This document shows positions 7,259-13,568 of a DNA stretch of 13,568 nt, piece after piece. The stretch covers positions 1 to 13,568 of the forward strand of contig CAMLKX010000024.1 in the NCBI GenBank assembly GCA_946480515.1. Reading direction: 5' to 3'. Each line of letters starts with the position of its first letter. The stretch's first letter is position 1. A model generated the notes under the pieces. That model made no database searches. It was not told where the DNA came from and saw nothing but the letters and a program-made list of their open reading frames with translations. Position numbers and translations under genes: made by a program. This DNA is from an uncultured Sphingomonadaceae bacterium (GTDB taxonomy: Bacteria > Pseudomonadota > Alphaproteobacteria > Sphingomonadales > Sphingomonadaceae).

Positions 7259-8413
7259 TCAGAACGACTTCTGGGCAGGAGCAAGCAGAGAGGATCCCGT
7301 TGCGGTCACCTGCCGGACTTCGAGCGCACGTTCCGCAATCCCGTTGGTGTTGAACCGGAAAATTCCGTCAACGCCCGCGAAGCCGTCGCGCGCGACGAGC
7401 GCCCGGACCGGAAATGGGCTGCCAATCGGCCAGTTGCGCGATGCCCGGACGGTCAGCAGCATGGCATCATAACCAAGACTGCCGAGCCGATAAGGAACAC
7501 GCCCGTATCGTGCGTTGTACCGGGTCACGAGTTGGGAAAAGGCGGCATTCGGAACGGCCGCGTACCAGGTCCCCCGCAGCGCGGGAGTGGTCGCCCCGAT
7601 ATTTGTCTCCGTTCCCCACAATTCGGTACCGAGAAGCCGGACGTTGGATGTCTTGCCCTGTTTGAGCAGCGGCGCCGCCACCGCTCCGATCCGGCTGCTG
7701 TCGGCGATCAGCGCGGCGTCGAACTGGCCCTTGCCGGTCAGCGAGCGCACGGCTGCCCGAACGCCCGCAGGCGACCGGGTGTAGGTCTGCATCGCGGTCA
7801 CCCGTCCGCCCGACTTCTGTACCGACGTCAGCAGGGCTTGAGCCGAGCGCTGGCCATAGAGCCCAGTCGGCACCAGGGCACCGAACCGGGTGATCCCCCG
7901 GCCTTTGGCGTAGCTCACAACCCGCTCGATCGACTGGTTGGGAACGGTCCCCATGATGAACACGCCATTCCCCGCCACCTGCGAATCGTTCGAGAAGGCG
8001 ATTACCGGAACCTGACTCTGCCGCGCGACCGGCGCGACTGCCCGAACATCATCCGCCAACAAGGGGCCGAGAATCAGCTGATTACCTTCACTGAGCGCCT
8101 TGCGCGCTGCCGCGGCCGCTCCGGCTTCTGCGGTATTGTAGATCGACAGCCGGATTGTCTTGTTGCCGCTGTCGAGCAGGGCGAGATTCGCGGAGTTGGC
8201 AATCGATTGGCCGACACCGCCATTCACGCCGATCAACGGAACGAGCAGGGCGACGCCGTTGCGAGCGGCATCGATCGGCCGCACCGGCGTGATCGGCTCC
8301 GGCCGCGTCGTTCTCCGCGGCGTAGTTTCGCATCCCGACAGGAGCAGCGCACCGCCGACAACGATGAGCAGTGAGCTAAGGCGCGCTTGCCGCATCCGGG
8401 GCTGTGATGTCAT
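7259..8413 (-). CDS. LpoA-like lipoprotein, penicillin-binding protein activator with a periplasmic-binding-protein fold
   Basis: 384 residues. The N-terminus is a lipoprotein signal: basic residues, a hydrophobic core (about 13-26) and lipobox LLSGC with lipidated Cys28, then a Thr/Pro/Arg-rich linker (about 29-50). The rest resembles the ABC-type receptor fold (Peripla_BP_6): VALLVPLIGVNGGVGQSIANSA, LILGPLLADDVRAVAP, IAFSNDS and GSLGYDAMLL. In Escherichia coli lpoA lies between rsmI and yraN and activates PBP1A; here rsmI-yraN is divergent, which supports an LpoA-type role at the outer membrane. E. coli LpoA is larger, with an extra N-terminal domain missing here. ATG 8413 is preceded by GAAGG at 7-base spacing; TTG 8419 and ATG 8395 are alternatives. 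An amino-acid-binding role cannot be excluded. Confidence 0.85.
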   Translation of the reverse strand: MTSQPRMRQARLSSLLIVVGGALLLSGCETTPRRTTRPEPITPVRPIDAARNGVALLVPLIGVNGGVGQSIANSANLALLDSGNKTIRLSIYNTAEAGAAAAARKALSEGNQLILGPLLADDVRAVAPVARQSQVPVIAFSNDSQVAGNGVFIMGTVPNQSIERVVSYAKGRGITRFGALVPTGLYGQRSAQALLTSVQKSGGRVTAMQTYTRSPAGVRAAVRSLTGKGQFDAALIADSSRIGAVAAPLLKQGKTSNVRLLGTELWGTETNIGATTPALRGTWYAAVPNAAFSQLVTRYNARYGRVPYRLGSLGYDAMLLTVRASRNWPIGSPFPVRALVARDGFAGVDGIFRFNTNGIAERALEVRQVTATGSSLLAPAQKSF

Positions 8414-9260
8414 GACCAAACCTTCAATGACCGAACCACTTCCCCCAGGCCTCTATATCGTCGCCACGCCAATCGGCAATCTCTCGGATTTGTCCCCGCG
8501 AGCGACGGACGTGCTGCGTCGCGCGGATAGTATCCTGGCCGAGGACAAGCGGGTGACGGCCAAGCTGCTGAGCCGTATCGGGGCGAAAACTCCGATGACG
8601 GCCTATAATGATCATAGCGGGAGCGCCGAACGCGAGGCCGTCCTCAACCGGCTCGGAACCAGCGCGATTGCCCTGGTCAGCGATGCCGGAACACCGCTGA
8701 TCTCGGACCCCGGGTACAAACTGGTCCGGGATGCCCGGGAGTTCGGACACGCCGTTCATACCATTCCCGGACCGTGCGCCGCGATTGCTGCGCTCACGCT
8801 TGCCGGACTGCCGACCGACCGGTTTTTCTTCGCGGGCTTCCTCCCCGCGAAAGCCAAAGGCAGGGAGGATGCGATCCGGGAGCTTGCCGCTGTGCGGGCG
8901 AGCCTGATTCTTTACGAAGGCGGGCCGCGGCTGGGGGAGTGTCTTGCTTCACTTCAGCGAGTTCTCGGCGAGCGCGAAGCCGCCGTCGCCCGCGAGATCA
9001 GCAAGCTGCACGAGGAATGCGTTACCGGCACTCTGCAAGAGCTTGCCGAGCGCTACGCCGAGCGAGCGCCAAAAGGCGAGATCGTGATCGTCGTTGCTCC
9101 GCCCGCCGAACCGCAATCCGCCAGCGATGCCGATCTTGATGAAGCGCTGGTGGCCGAGCTGCGCTCAAGCTCGCCGTCCCGAGCGGCGGCCGAAGTCGCA
9201 ACCCGCCTCGGCATCCCGCGCAAGCGCGCCTATGCCCGCGCGCTCGAACTGACCAAATGA
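8412..9260 (+). CDS. rsmI: 16S rRNA (cytidine(1402)-2'-O)-methyltransferase RsmI
   Basis: Methylates the ribose of C1402 in 16S rRNA, at the decoding centre, using S-adenosylmethionine. The 282-residue protein has the tetrapyrrole-methylase fold: LYIVATPIGNLSDLS (15-28), AEDKRVTAKLL (43-53), SDAGTPLISDPGYKLV (90-105), TIPGPCAAIAAL (118-129) and FFFAGFLPAK (138-147). The family's C-terminal helical part (SPSRAAAEVATRLGIPRKRAYARAL) is present. ATG 8412 is one choice; ATG 8427 (MTEPLPPG) is equally good by homology, and neither has a clear ribosome site. The 5' end is head to head with the LpoA-like gene. The stop overlaps the yraN start (ATGA). Confidence 0.95.
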   Translation: MTKPSMTEPLPPGLYIVATPIGNLSDLSPRATDVLRRADSILAEDKRVTAKLLSRIGAKTPMTAYNDHSGSAEREAVLNRLGTSAIALVSDAGTPLISDPGYKLVRDAREFGHAVHTIPGPCAAIAALTLAGLPTDRFFFAGFLPAKAKGREDAIRELAAVRASLILYEGGPRLGECLASLQRVLGEREAAVAREISKLHEECVTGTLQELAERYAERAPKGEIVIVVAPPAEPQSASDADLDEALVAELRSSSPSRAAAEVATRLGIPRKRAYARALELTK

Positions 9261-9607
9261 ACCGCAAGCGCGCGGAAGCAGCGGGACGGCGGGCGGAAAC
9301 CCTCGCCTGCTGGTGGCTCAGGCTGAAAGGGTGGCGCATCCTCGCGCGGCGGGCCCGGGTGGTCGGCGGCGAAGTGGACATCATCGCCCGGCGAAGGCGA
9401 ACCTTGGCGTTCGTGGAAGTGAAGGCTCGCGCTGACGAGGCGGCCGCTGCACTGGCGCTGGACAGCTATCGGCTGCGGCGGGTCGCTGCGGCCGCAGAAC
9501 AGCTGGTGCCGAAATATGGAACCGGGTGCGACACCATCCGCCTGGACGCTCTATTCATCGTCCCCGGCAGATGGCCGCGTCACATCGAGAATGTCTGGCA
9601 CGGGTGA
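9257..9607 (+). CDS. YraN family (UPF0102) nuclease-like protein
   Basis: 116 residues, the usual length for UPF0102. The restriction-endonuclease-like core is visible: GGEVDIIARR (38-46) and FVEVKAR (52-58) give Asp41, Glu54 and Lys56 of a PD-(D/E)xK-type site, with an N-terminal helix AAGRRAETLACWWL. Members are presumed to act on branched or damaged DNA, but the cellular role is not established. The protein is strongly basic, in line with nucleic-acid binding. Its ATG overlaps the rsmI stop by 4 bases; gshB starts 31 bases downstream. Family membership is clear; function is inference. Confidence 0.9.
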   Translation: MNRKRAEAAGRRAETLACWWLRLKGWRILARRARVVGGEVDIIARRRRTLAFVEVKARADEAAAALALDSYRLRRVAAAAEQLVPKYGTGCDTIRLDALFIVPGRWPRHIENVWHG

Positions 9608-9638
9608 CACTCGGATCGGCTCCGACTAGAGCGCGAGG

Positions 9639-10595
9639 ATGAGCTTACGCGTCGCCGTCCAGATGGATCCGCTCGAGACGATCAATCTCGGAGGCGATTC
9701 GACCTTCGCCATCATGCTTGGCGCGCAAGCGCGCGGACACCGCCTCTACCATTATCTGGCGGAGGACCTTGGCTATGAGGATGGGCGAGTGCGGGCACGC
9801 GCTCGTCCGGTGACTGTCCGCCGGGTCGAAGGCGACCACTTCACCGCGGGTGAATGGCAGACGCTCGATCTGGAGGAGGATGTCGACGTCGTCCTGATGC
9901 GACAGGACCCCCCGTTCGACATCGGCTATATCACGGCGACCTATCTGCTCGAGCGAGTGGCTTCGGCGACCTTGGTGGTCAATGACCCGCGATCCGTCCG
10001 TGACGCTCCGGAAAAGTTGTTCGTGCTCGACTTCGCGCAGTTCATGCCGCCGACGCTGATCACGCGATCGATCGCCGAGCTTCGCGATTTCCAGTCGCGT
10101 CATGGGGAAATCGTGCTCAAGCCACTTCACGGCAACGCCGGGGCGGCCGTGTTCCGGATCGGCCGGGACGGCATGAATCTGGGTGCTCTTGCCGAACTGT
10201 TCGGCAAGGTCTGGCGGGAGCCGTTCATCGCCCAAGCCTTCCTCCCCTCCGTGAGCGAGGGCGACAAGCGCATTGTCCTCGTCGACGGTGAAGTCGCGGG
10301 CGCGATCAACCGCCGACCGGGTCAGGGCGAAATCCGGTCCAACCTTGCCGCTGGCGGTCAAGCCGAGGCAACGGAACTGACGGAGCAGGAACGCGAGGTG
10401 TGCGCACTCCTCGGCCCGGAGCTGAGGAAGCGCGGCCTGCTGTTCGTCGGGATCGACATGATCGGCGGCTATCTGACGGAGATCAATGTGACGTCTCCGA
10501 CCGGCATTGTCGCGATCGACCGCTTCAACGGCAGCGACACTCCCGGCCGGATCTGGGACGCGATCGAAAACCAGCATCACGCTCGGAACCGCTGA
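9639..10595 (+). CDS. gshB: Glutathione synthetase
   Basis: ATP-grasp ligase joining gamma-glutamylcysteine and glycine to make glutathione in the cytoplasm. 318 residues, normal length. It begins LRVAVQMDPLETINLGGDST. Other marks are MRQDPPFDIGYITATYLLE (88-106), VNDPRSVRDAPEKLF (114-128), the ATP-grasp segment VLKPLHGNAGAAVFRI (159-174), RIVLVDGE and the metal-binding end GIDMIGGYLTEINVTSPTG (271-289). The ATP-grasp loop reads LHGNAG where many relatives have LDGMGG. A weak AGAG (9628-9631) precedes the ATG. The dedA ATG follows its TGA after one base. gshA is not here. Confidence 0.96.
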   Translation: MSLRVAVQMDPLETINLGGDSTFAIMLGAQARGHRLYHYLAEDLGYEDGRVRARARPVTVRRVEGDHFTAGEWQTLDLEEDVDVVLMRQDPPFDIGYITATYLLERVASATLVVNDPRSVRDAPEKLFVLDFAQFMPPTLITRSIAELRDFQSRHGEIVLKPLHGNAGAAVFRIGRDGMNLGALAELFGKVWREPFIAQAFLPSVSEGDKRIVLVDGEVAGAINRRPGQGEIRSNLAAGGQAEATELTEQEREVCALLGPELRKRGLLFVGIDMIGGYLTEINVTSPTGIVAIDRFNGSDTPGRIWDAIENQHHARNR

Positions 10596-10596
10596 G

Positions 10597-11217
10597 ATGG
10601 CGGATTGGGTCATCCGACTGATCGAACAATCCGGCTATCTCGGCGTCGGCTTCCTGATGTTCCTGGAGACGGTGTTCCCGCCGATTCCATCAGAGGTGAT
10701 CATGCCGGTCGCGGGCGTCGCAGCTGGTCAGGGGCGCTTGACCCTGTCGCTTGTGATCGCTTCGGGCACCGCCGGTGCGATGCTGGGTAATATCCTGTGG
10801 TACCTTGCCGCGAGGGCGCTTGGAATCGTCCGCCTGCGGCCGTTGATCGATCGCTGGGGCCGATGGCTGACGATGAGCTGGAGCGAGGTCGAACGCGCCG
10901 AGCGCTGGTTCCGGGTGAATGGAACCTTCTTTGTCTTCCTCGGGCGGATGGTGCCGACGGTCCGCAGCCTCGTGTCCGTCCCGGCAGGCTTGCTCAGAAT
11001 GCGCTTCAAGACCTTCTTTGTCGCGTCCGCGATCGGGACGTTCGGCTGGACCGCGATGCTGGCCTATGCAGGCTACAAGCTTGGATCCGAATATGACGAG
11101 GTCGACCTGGTGCTGGGGCCGCTGTCGACCGCAATCATCGTCCTGCTCGCAATCGGTTATGTGTGGCGGGTGATCACCCACACTGCTCGCACCGAAGATA
11201 CGGAATCCGACAGCTGA
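10597..11217 (+). CDS. DedA family inner-membrane protein
   Basis: A 206-residue integral membrane protein of the DedA superfamily, which is linked to envelope homeostasis and, in recent studies, to undecaprenyl-phosphate or phospholipid translocation. Marks of the family are FLETVFPPIPSEVIMPVAG (22-40), with its acidic residues, and FLGRMVPTVRSLVSVPAG (114-131), with the conserved arginines and PAG. Hydrophobic segments lie at about 12-25, 48-72, 110-132, 140-160 and 172-194. The C-terminus is short and acidic (TEDTESDS). GGAA at 10585-10588 precedes the ATG with 8-base spacing. It closes the rsmI-yraN-gshB run and meets xerC tail to tail with a 7-base gap; no terminator is visible. The lipid carried cannot be told from sequence. 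Confidence 0.92.
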   Translation: MADWVIRLIEQSGYLGVGFLMFLETVFPPIPSEVIMPVAGVAAGQGRLTLSLVIASGTAGAMLGNILWYLAARALGIVRLRPLIDRWGRWLTMSWSEVERAERWFRVNGTFFVFLGRMVPTVRSLVSVPAGLLRMRFKTFFVASAIGTFGWTAMLAYAGYKLGSEYDEVDLVLGPLSTAIIVLLAIGYVWRVITHTARTEDTESDS

Positions 11218-11224
11218 CCGCCGC

Positions 11225-12148
11225 TCAGGCGCGCGGGTGGGCGTTGCGATAGACGTCCAACAAATGCGCGGCATCGACCGCTGTGTAGATCTGCGTCGAC
11301 GACAGACTCGAATGGCCGAGCAGTTCCTGAAGTGATCGTAGGTCAACACCTCGTGCCAGCAAATGAGTCGCGAAGCTGTGGCGCAGGGCATGTGGCGTCA
11401 GCCGCTCCGACAGGCCGAGGCGCTGCCGTGCCGCTCGAACCGAGCGGCGAACGATGTCCGCCCTCAGCGGACCACCGTGAACGCCCACGAACAACGGCGA
11501 GTCCGCGCTGATCGGCCACGGACATTGGCTAAGGTAGGTCGTAATCGCCTGCCGCACGGCCGGAATCAGCGGCACGACCCGCGACTTGCCGCGCTTGCCC
11601 GTCACCCGCACCGCACTCCCGAGCGGAAGCACTCGCCCGGTCAGCGACAATGCCTCGGATACGCGCAGCCCCGACCCGTAAAGCAACAAGAGAACGGCCA
11701 AGTCACGAGCGCCGACCCACGGGAGATTGGCGCCCTCGCCCGCATCCTCGGCTAGTGCCATCGCGTCCACCGGAGACGCAGGCCGCGGCAAGGTGCGCGG
11801 ACGCTTTGGCGAACGGGTGCGCGGCAGTCGCGGCGGCTCCCCCGCTTGCTCGGCGGCGTAGGCGAGGAAGGCCCGGACGGCAGACATCTCCCGCGCTGCA
11901 GACGCCGGCGACAAGCCGTCCAGGCGCCGATCAGCCAGGAATGCCCGCATGTCGGCCGCGGAGATTGCAAGCAGCGCGAAGCGGCCGATCTCCTCACCAC
12001 GGTGACGGCCAAGGAAGTCAACGAAGCGATGGGCCGAAGCGATATAGGCGCGCACCGTATGCGGTGAGCGGCGGCGGTCATGAGTGAGATGATCGCTCCA
12101 GCGCGCGACGACCTGGCGCGCCGGATGCGAGCTCAGTCCGTCAGCCAC
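11225..12148 (-). CDS. xerC: Tyrosine recombinase XerC
   Basis: Site-specific recombinase that, with XerD, acts at dif to resolve chromosome dimers. 307 residues. The N-terminal SAM-like core-binding domain (about 10-105) includes SPHTVRAYIASAHRF. The catalytic set is complete: Arg162 (YGSGLRVSEAL), the Lys of GKRGKSR (185), His253 and Arg256 (TPHALRHSFATHL), His279 (LLGHSSLSSTQ) and the nucleophile Tyr288. An Arg/Pro-rich linker lies at 105-125. The start is GTG at 12148, 16 bases inside the DUF484 gene; no ribosome site is visible, so translation probably depends on the upstream gene. The DUF484-XerC pairing, also known in gammaproteobacteria, favours XerC over XerD. No dif-like site was recognised. 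Confidence 0.93.
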   Translation of the reverse strand: MADGLSSHPARQVVARWSDHLTHDRRRSPHTVRAYIASAHRFVDFLGRHRGEEIGRFALLAISAADMRAFLADRRLDGLSPASAAREMSAVRAFLAYAAEQAGEPPRLPRTRSPKRPRTLPRPASPVDAMALAEDAGEGANLPWVGARDLAVLLLLYGSGLRVSEALSLTGRVLPLGSAVRVTGKRGKSRVVPLIPAVRQAITTYLSQCPWPISADSPLFVGVHGGPLRADIVRRSVRAARQRLGLSERLTPHALRHSFATHLLARGVDLRSLQELLGHSSLSSTQIYTAVDAAHLLDVYRNAHPRA

Positions 12149-12705
12149 CGGCGCAGCAGACTAGCGAGGCTTGCACCAAGGAACAGCAGCAGTTCCGAAC
12201 CGTGGCGATTGTCGAGGCTCTGCTCAGATCGCTGCCCAAGCGCCAGCAGTCCACTTGGGAACGGATGCTCGCCATCGATCCGGACCAACGCCTCTGCCCG
12301 GATCAAACTACAGGCAGGCCCAAATAGGGGATGCCCCTGCCCAACTGCTCGCAGCAGCACGGGATCGGGAAGATCGATCGCGCGCTCAAGCAGCGGGGGA
12401 GAAACGAACTGGATTCCCTCGGCGTCGGCGCGAAACGCGGTGTCTCCCGCAATCAGGGCGAGAGCGACGGCATCAATCCCCAGGATAAGCGGCCATTCCT
12501 GAGTGACGATGTGCAACAGATGATCGAGTCCCTCGGCATCGATCGCGGCAAGCACGGCCTGGTGGATCGACGCGACCGCTCCCGAATGACCACGCGCAAA
12601 GGCGATCAGGTCCTGATTGGCTTCCTCGGCAGCCGCAATCCGCTCCCGCAGCCGCGCGAGCGCCAGGTTCTCAAAGTGGATCACGCGCCCCATTCCCGCG
12701 AGCAT
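12133..12705 (-). CDS. DUF484 family protein
   Basis: 190 residues of the DUF484 family, thought to adopt a GAF-like fold; no biochemical role is established. An N-terminal helix rich in charged residues (FENLALARLRERIAAAEE, 11-28) may form a coiled coil. A predicted alpha/beta domain follows (about 50-185), with HIVTQEWPLILGIDAVALALI, then HPFPSGLLALG and SELLLFLGASLASLLRRWL at the end. ATG 12705 is taken as start; ATG 12693 is an alternative and neither has a good ribosome site. The stop lies 16 bases inside xerC, so the two are coupled. The function is probably tied to XerC by neighbourhood only. Confidence 0.85.
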   Translation of the reverse strand: MLAGMGRVIHFENLALARLRERIAAAEEANQDLIAFARGHSGAVASIHQAVLAAIDAEGLDHLLHIVTQEWPLILGIDAVALALIAGDTAFRADAEGIQFVSPPLLERAIDLPDPVLLRAVGQGHPLFGPACSLIRAEALVRIDGEHPFPSGLLALGQRSEQSLDNRHGSELLLFLGASLASLLRRWLTD

Positions 12706-12741
12706 AAGGCGAAGTGAGTTAATTTCCTATGGCCGAGGCGC

Positions 12742-13395
12742 TCAGCCGATCTTCTGGCCGCTCGCTTCCCAATCCTTGAGAAAGGCAGCCAATCCGCGGT
12801 CCGTCAGCGGGTGATTGAACAGCTGGCGAATGACGGCCGGAGGAGCGGTCATGACATCTGCGCCGAGCTTCGCAGCGTCGTGCACGTGAATGGGATTGCG
12901 GACCGAGGCGACCAGGATCTGCGTGTCGAAGTCGTAATTGTCATAGATCGTTCGGATGTCCGCAATCAGTTCCATCCCGGGATAGCCGACATCATCATGA
13001 CGGCCGACGAACGGCGAGATGAAGGTCGCGCCCGCCTTCGCCGCAAGCAGCGCCTGATTGGCGGAAAAGCACAGCGTTACATTGACCATCGTCCCGTCGC
13101 TGGTCAGCGATTTGCACGTCTTCAATCCGTCGATGGTCAGCGGGACCTTGATCGTCACATTGTCCGCGATCTTCCGCAGCACTTCAGCCTCGCGCAGCAT
13201 TTCGGCATGGTCGGTTGCAACCACTTCCGCGGAAACTGGCCCAGGGCAGATTGCAGCGATCTCGCGAACCACTTCGATGAAGTCGCGGCCGGACTTGTGG
13301 ACCAGTGAAGGGTTGGTCGTCACGCCGTCGAGCAGGCCAGTGGCCATCAGCTCCTGAATGTCGGCGATCTCGGCAGTGTCGGCAAAAAATTTCAT
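12742..13395 (-). CDS. fsa: Small transaldolase / fructose-6-phosphate aldolase family protein (TalC/FSA type)
   Basis: Class I aldolase fold of 217 residues, typical for the family, which normally forms decamers in the cytoplasm. It begins [13 protein letters not shown]. The Schiff-base Lys is Lys83 in VTIKVPLT, with TTNPSL (26-31) and [14 protein letters not shown] upstream of SPFVGRHDD (127-135). Phe129 aligns with the Tyr of Escherichia coli FSA (APY), and in this superfamily Phe there goes with transaldolase rather than aldolase activity. I therefore favour transaldolase of the pentose phosphate pathway. The start ATG has only a weak purine stretch before it. 36 bases separate it from DUF484, so one transcript is possible. 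Confidence 0.92.
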   Translation of the reverse strand: MKFFADTAEIADIQELMATGLLDGVTTNPSLVHKSGRDFIEVVREIAAICPGPVSAEVVATDHAEMLREAEVLRKIADNVTIKVPLTIDGLKTCKSLTSDGTMVNVTLCFSANQALLAAKAGATFISPFVGRHDDVGYPGMELIADIRTIYDNYDFDTQILVASVRNPIHVHDAAKLGADVMTAPPAVIRQLFNHPLTDRGLAAFLKDWEASGQKIG

Positions 13396-13448
13396 GGCGC
13401 GGCCCCGAATGGCGATGATCGCCGCCGATAGCCGTTCACTCGCGCTTC

Positions 13449-13470
13449 GTCACCCGCTTAAGCGGGCGAC
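13449..13470 (-). terminator. Near-perfect palindrome just after the stop of the rightmost gene
   Basis: CCCGCTTAAGCGGG (13453-13466) is a perfect palindrome, extended to 22 bases by GTC/GAC outside one mismatch. It lies 4 bases beyond the stop codon at 13475-13477 of the minus-strand frame and about 55 bases before the transaldolase start. It would form a GC-rich stem with a TTAA loop. No T-run follows, so the termination role is inferred. Confidence 0.45.
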
Positions 13471-13474
13471 AGAC

Positions 13475-13568
13475 TTAGCTTGCGACCCAGACCCGCTTGG
13501 ACCGGGTCACGCTGATCGTCGGCCCAGGAACAAACAGCAGGTTGGTCGGCTGCGTGTAGGACACCTGC
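13475..13568 (-). CDS. C-terminal end of an unidentified protein, cut by the window edge
   Basis: The minus strand is open from the edge to TAA at 13475-13477. It encodes about 30 residues that include QPTNLLFVPGPTISV and end KRVWVAS. I do not recognise the family; the short beta-rich tail could belong to a surface or enzyme protein. Support comes from the hairpin placed right after the stop. A second minus-strand frame is also open across these bases, so the frame choice is uncertain. Confidence 0.35.
   Translation of the reverse strand, partial: QVSYTQPTNLLFVPGPTISVTRSKRVWVAS

Noticed and set aside
9611..9625. TCGGA/TCCGA hairpin between yraN and gshB
   Set aside because: A 5-bp stem with no T-run; likely by chance at this GC content.
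9645..10613. Long open frame (322 codons) antisense to gshB
   Set aside because: It mirrors the gshB codons in a GC-rich genome, has no recognisable domain, and gshB is firmly identified.

Overview
The window is a compact, GC-rich chromosomal segment of core genes. Protein sequences and gene order suggest an Alphaproteobacterium, most likely of the sphingomonad group (inference from recall; no search was run). Pointers are hrcA-grpE divergent from rph-rdgB-hemW, an LpoA-like lipoprotein beside rsmI-yraN-gshB, xerC with a DUF484 gene, and a small HExxH protein of a type I associate with sphingomonad genomes. I see no insertion sequence, phage gene, CRISPR array, tRNA or rRNA. No gene-free stretch exceeds 170 bases.

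Layout. Positions 1-1352 (minus strand) hold acpP followed by fabF, which runs off the left edge. Two inverted repeats lie in the 157-base gap between them. From 1520 (plus strand) a classical short-chain dehydrogenase, a DUF1232 membrane protein and a small HExxH protein are closely packed. They run tail to tail into grpE, with the coding ends overlapping across a 10-bp inverted repeat. hrcA-grpE (minus, 3129-4705) is divergent from rph-rdgB-hemW (plus, 4790-7247), whose genes overlap by 4 bases at each junction. An LpoA-like lipoprotein (minus, 7259-8413) starts head to head with rsmI-yraN-gshB-dedA (plus, 8412-11217). DUF484-xerC (minus, 11225-12705) and a small transaldolase-family gene (minus, 12742-13395) follow. 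The end of an unidentified minus-strand gene occupies the last 94 bases, with a hairpin just after its stop.

How the genes work together. AcpP carries the growing acyl chain and FabF elongates it. HrcA would repress heat-shock genes and GrpE is the nucleotide exchange factor for DnaK; dnaK itself is not in the window. RNase PH, RdgB and HemW serve RNA 3'-end trimming, nucleotide-pool cleaning and heme handling. The LpoA-like protein is probably a periplasmic helper of peptidoglycan synthesis, RsmI methylates 16S rRNA, GshB makes glutathione, and XerC resolves chromosome dimers.

This is an ordinary housekeeping region and I found no convincing new multi-gene system. The points worth a second look are small: the hairpin inside the overlapping convergent genes, the CATG that may start two divergent genes, a possible heat-shock promoter giving a leaderless hrcA mRNA, the palindromes between acpP and fabF, and the uncharacterised HExxH protein.
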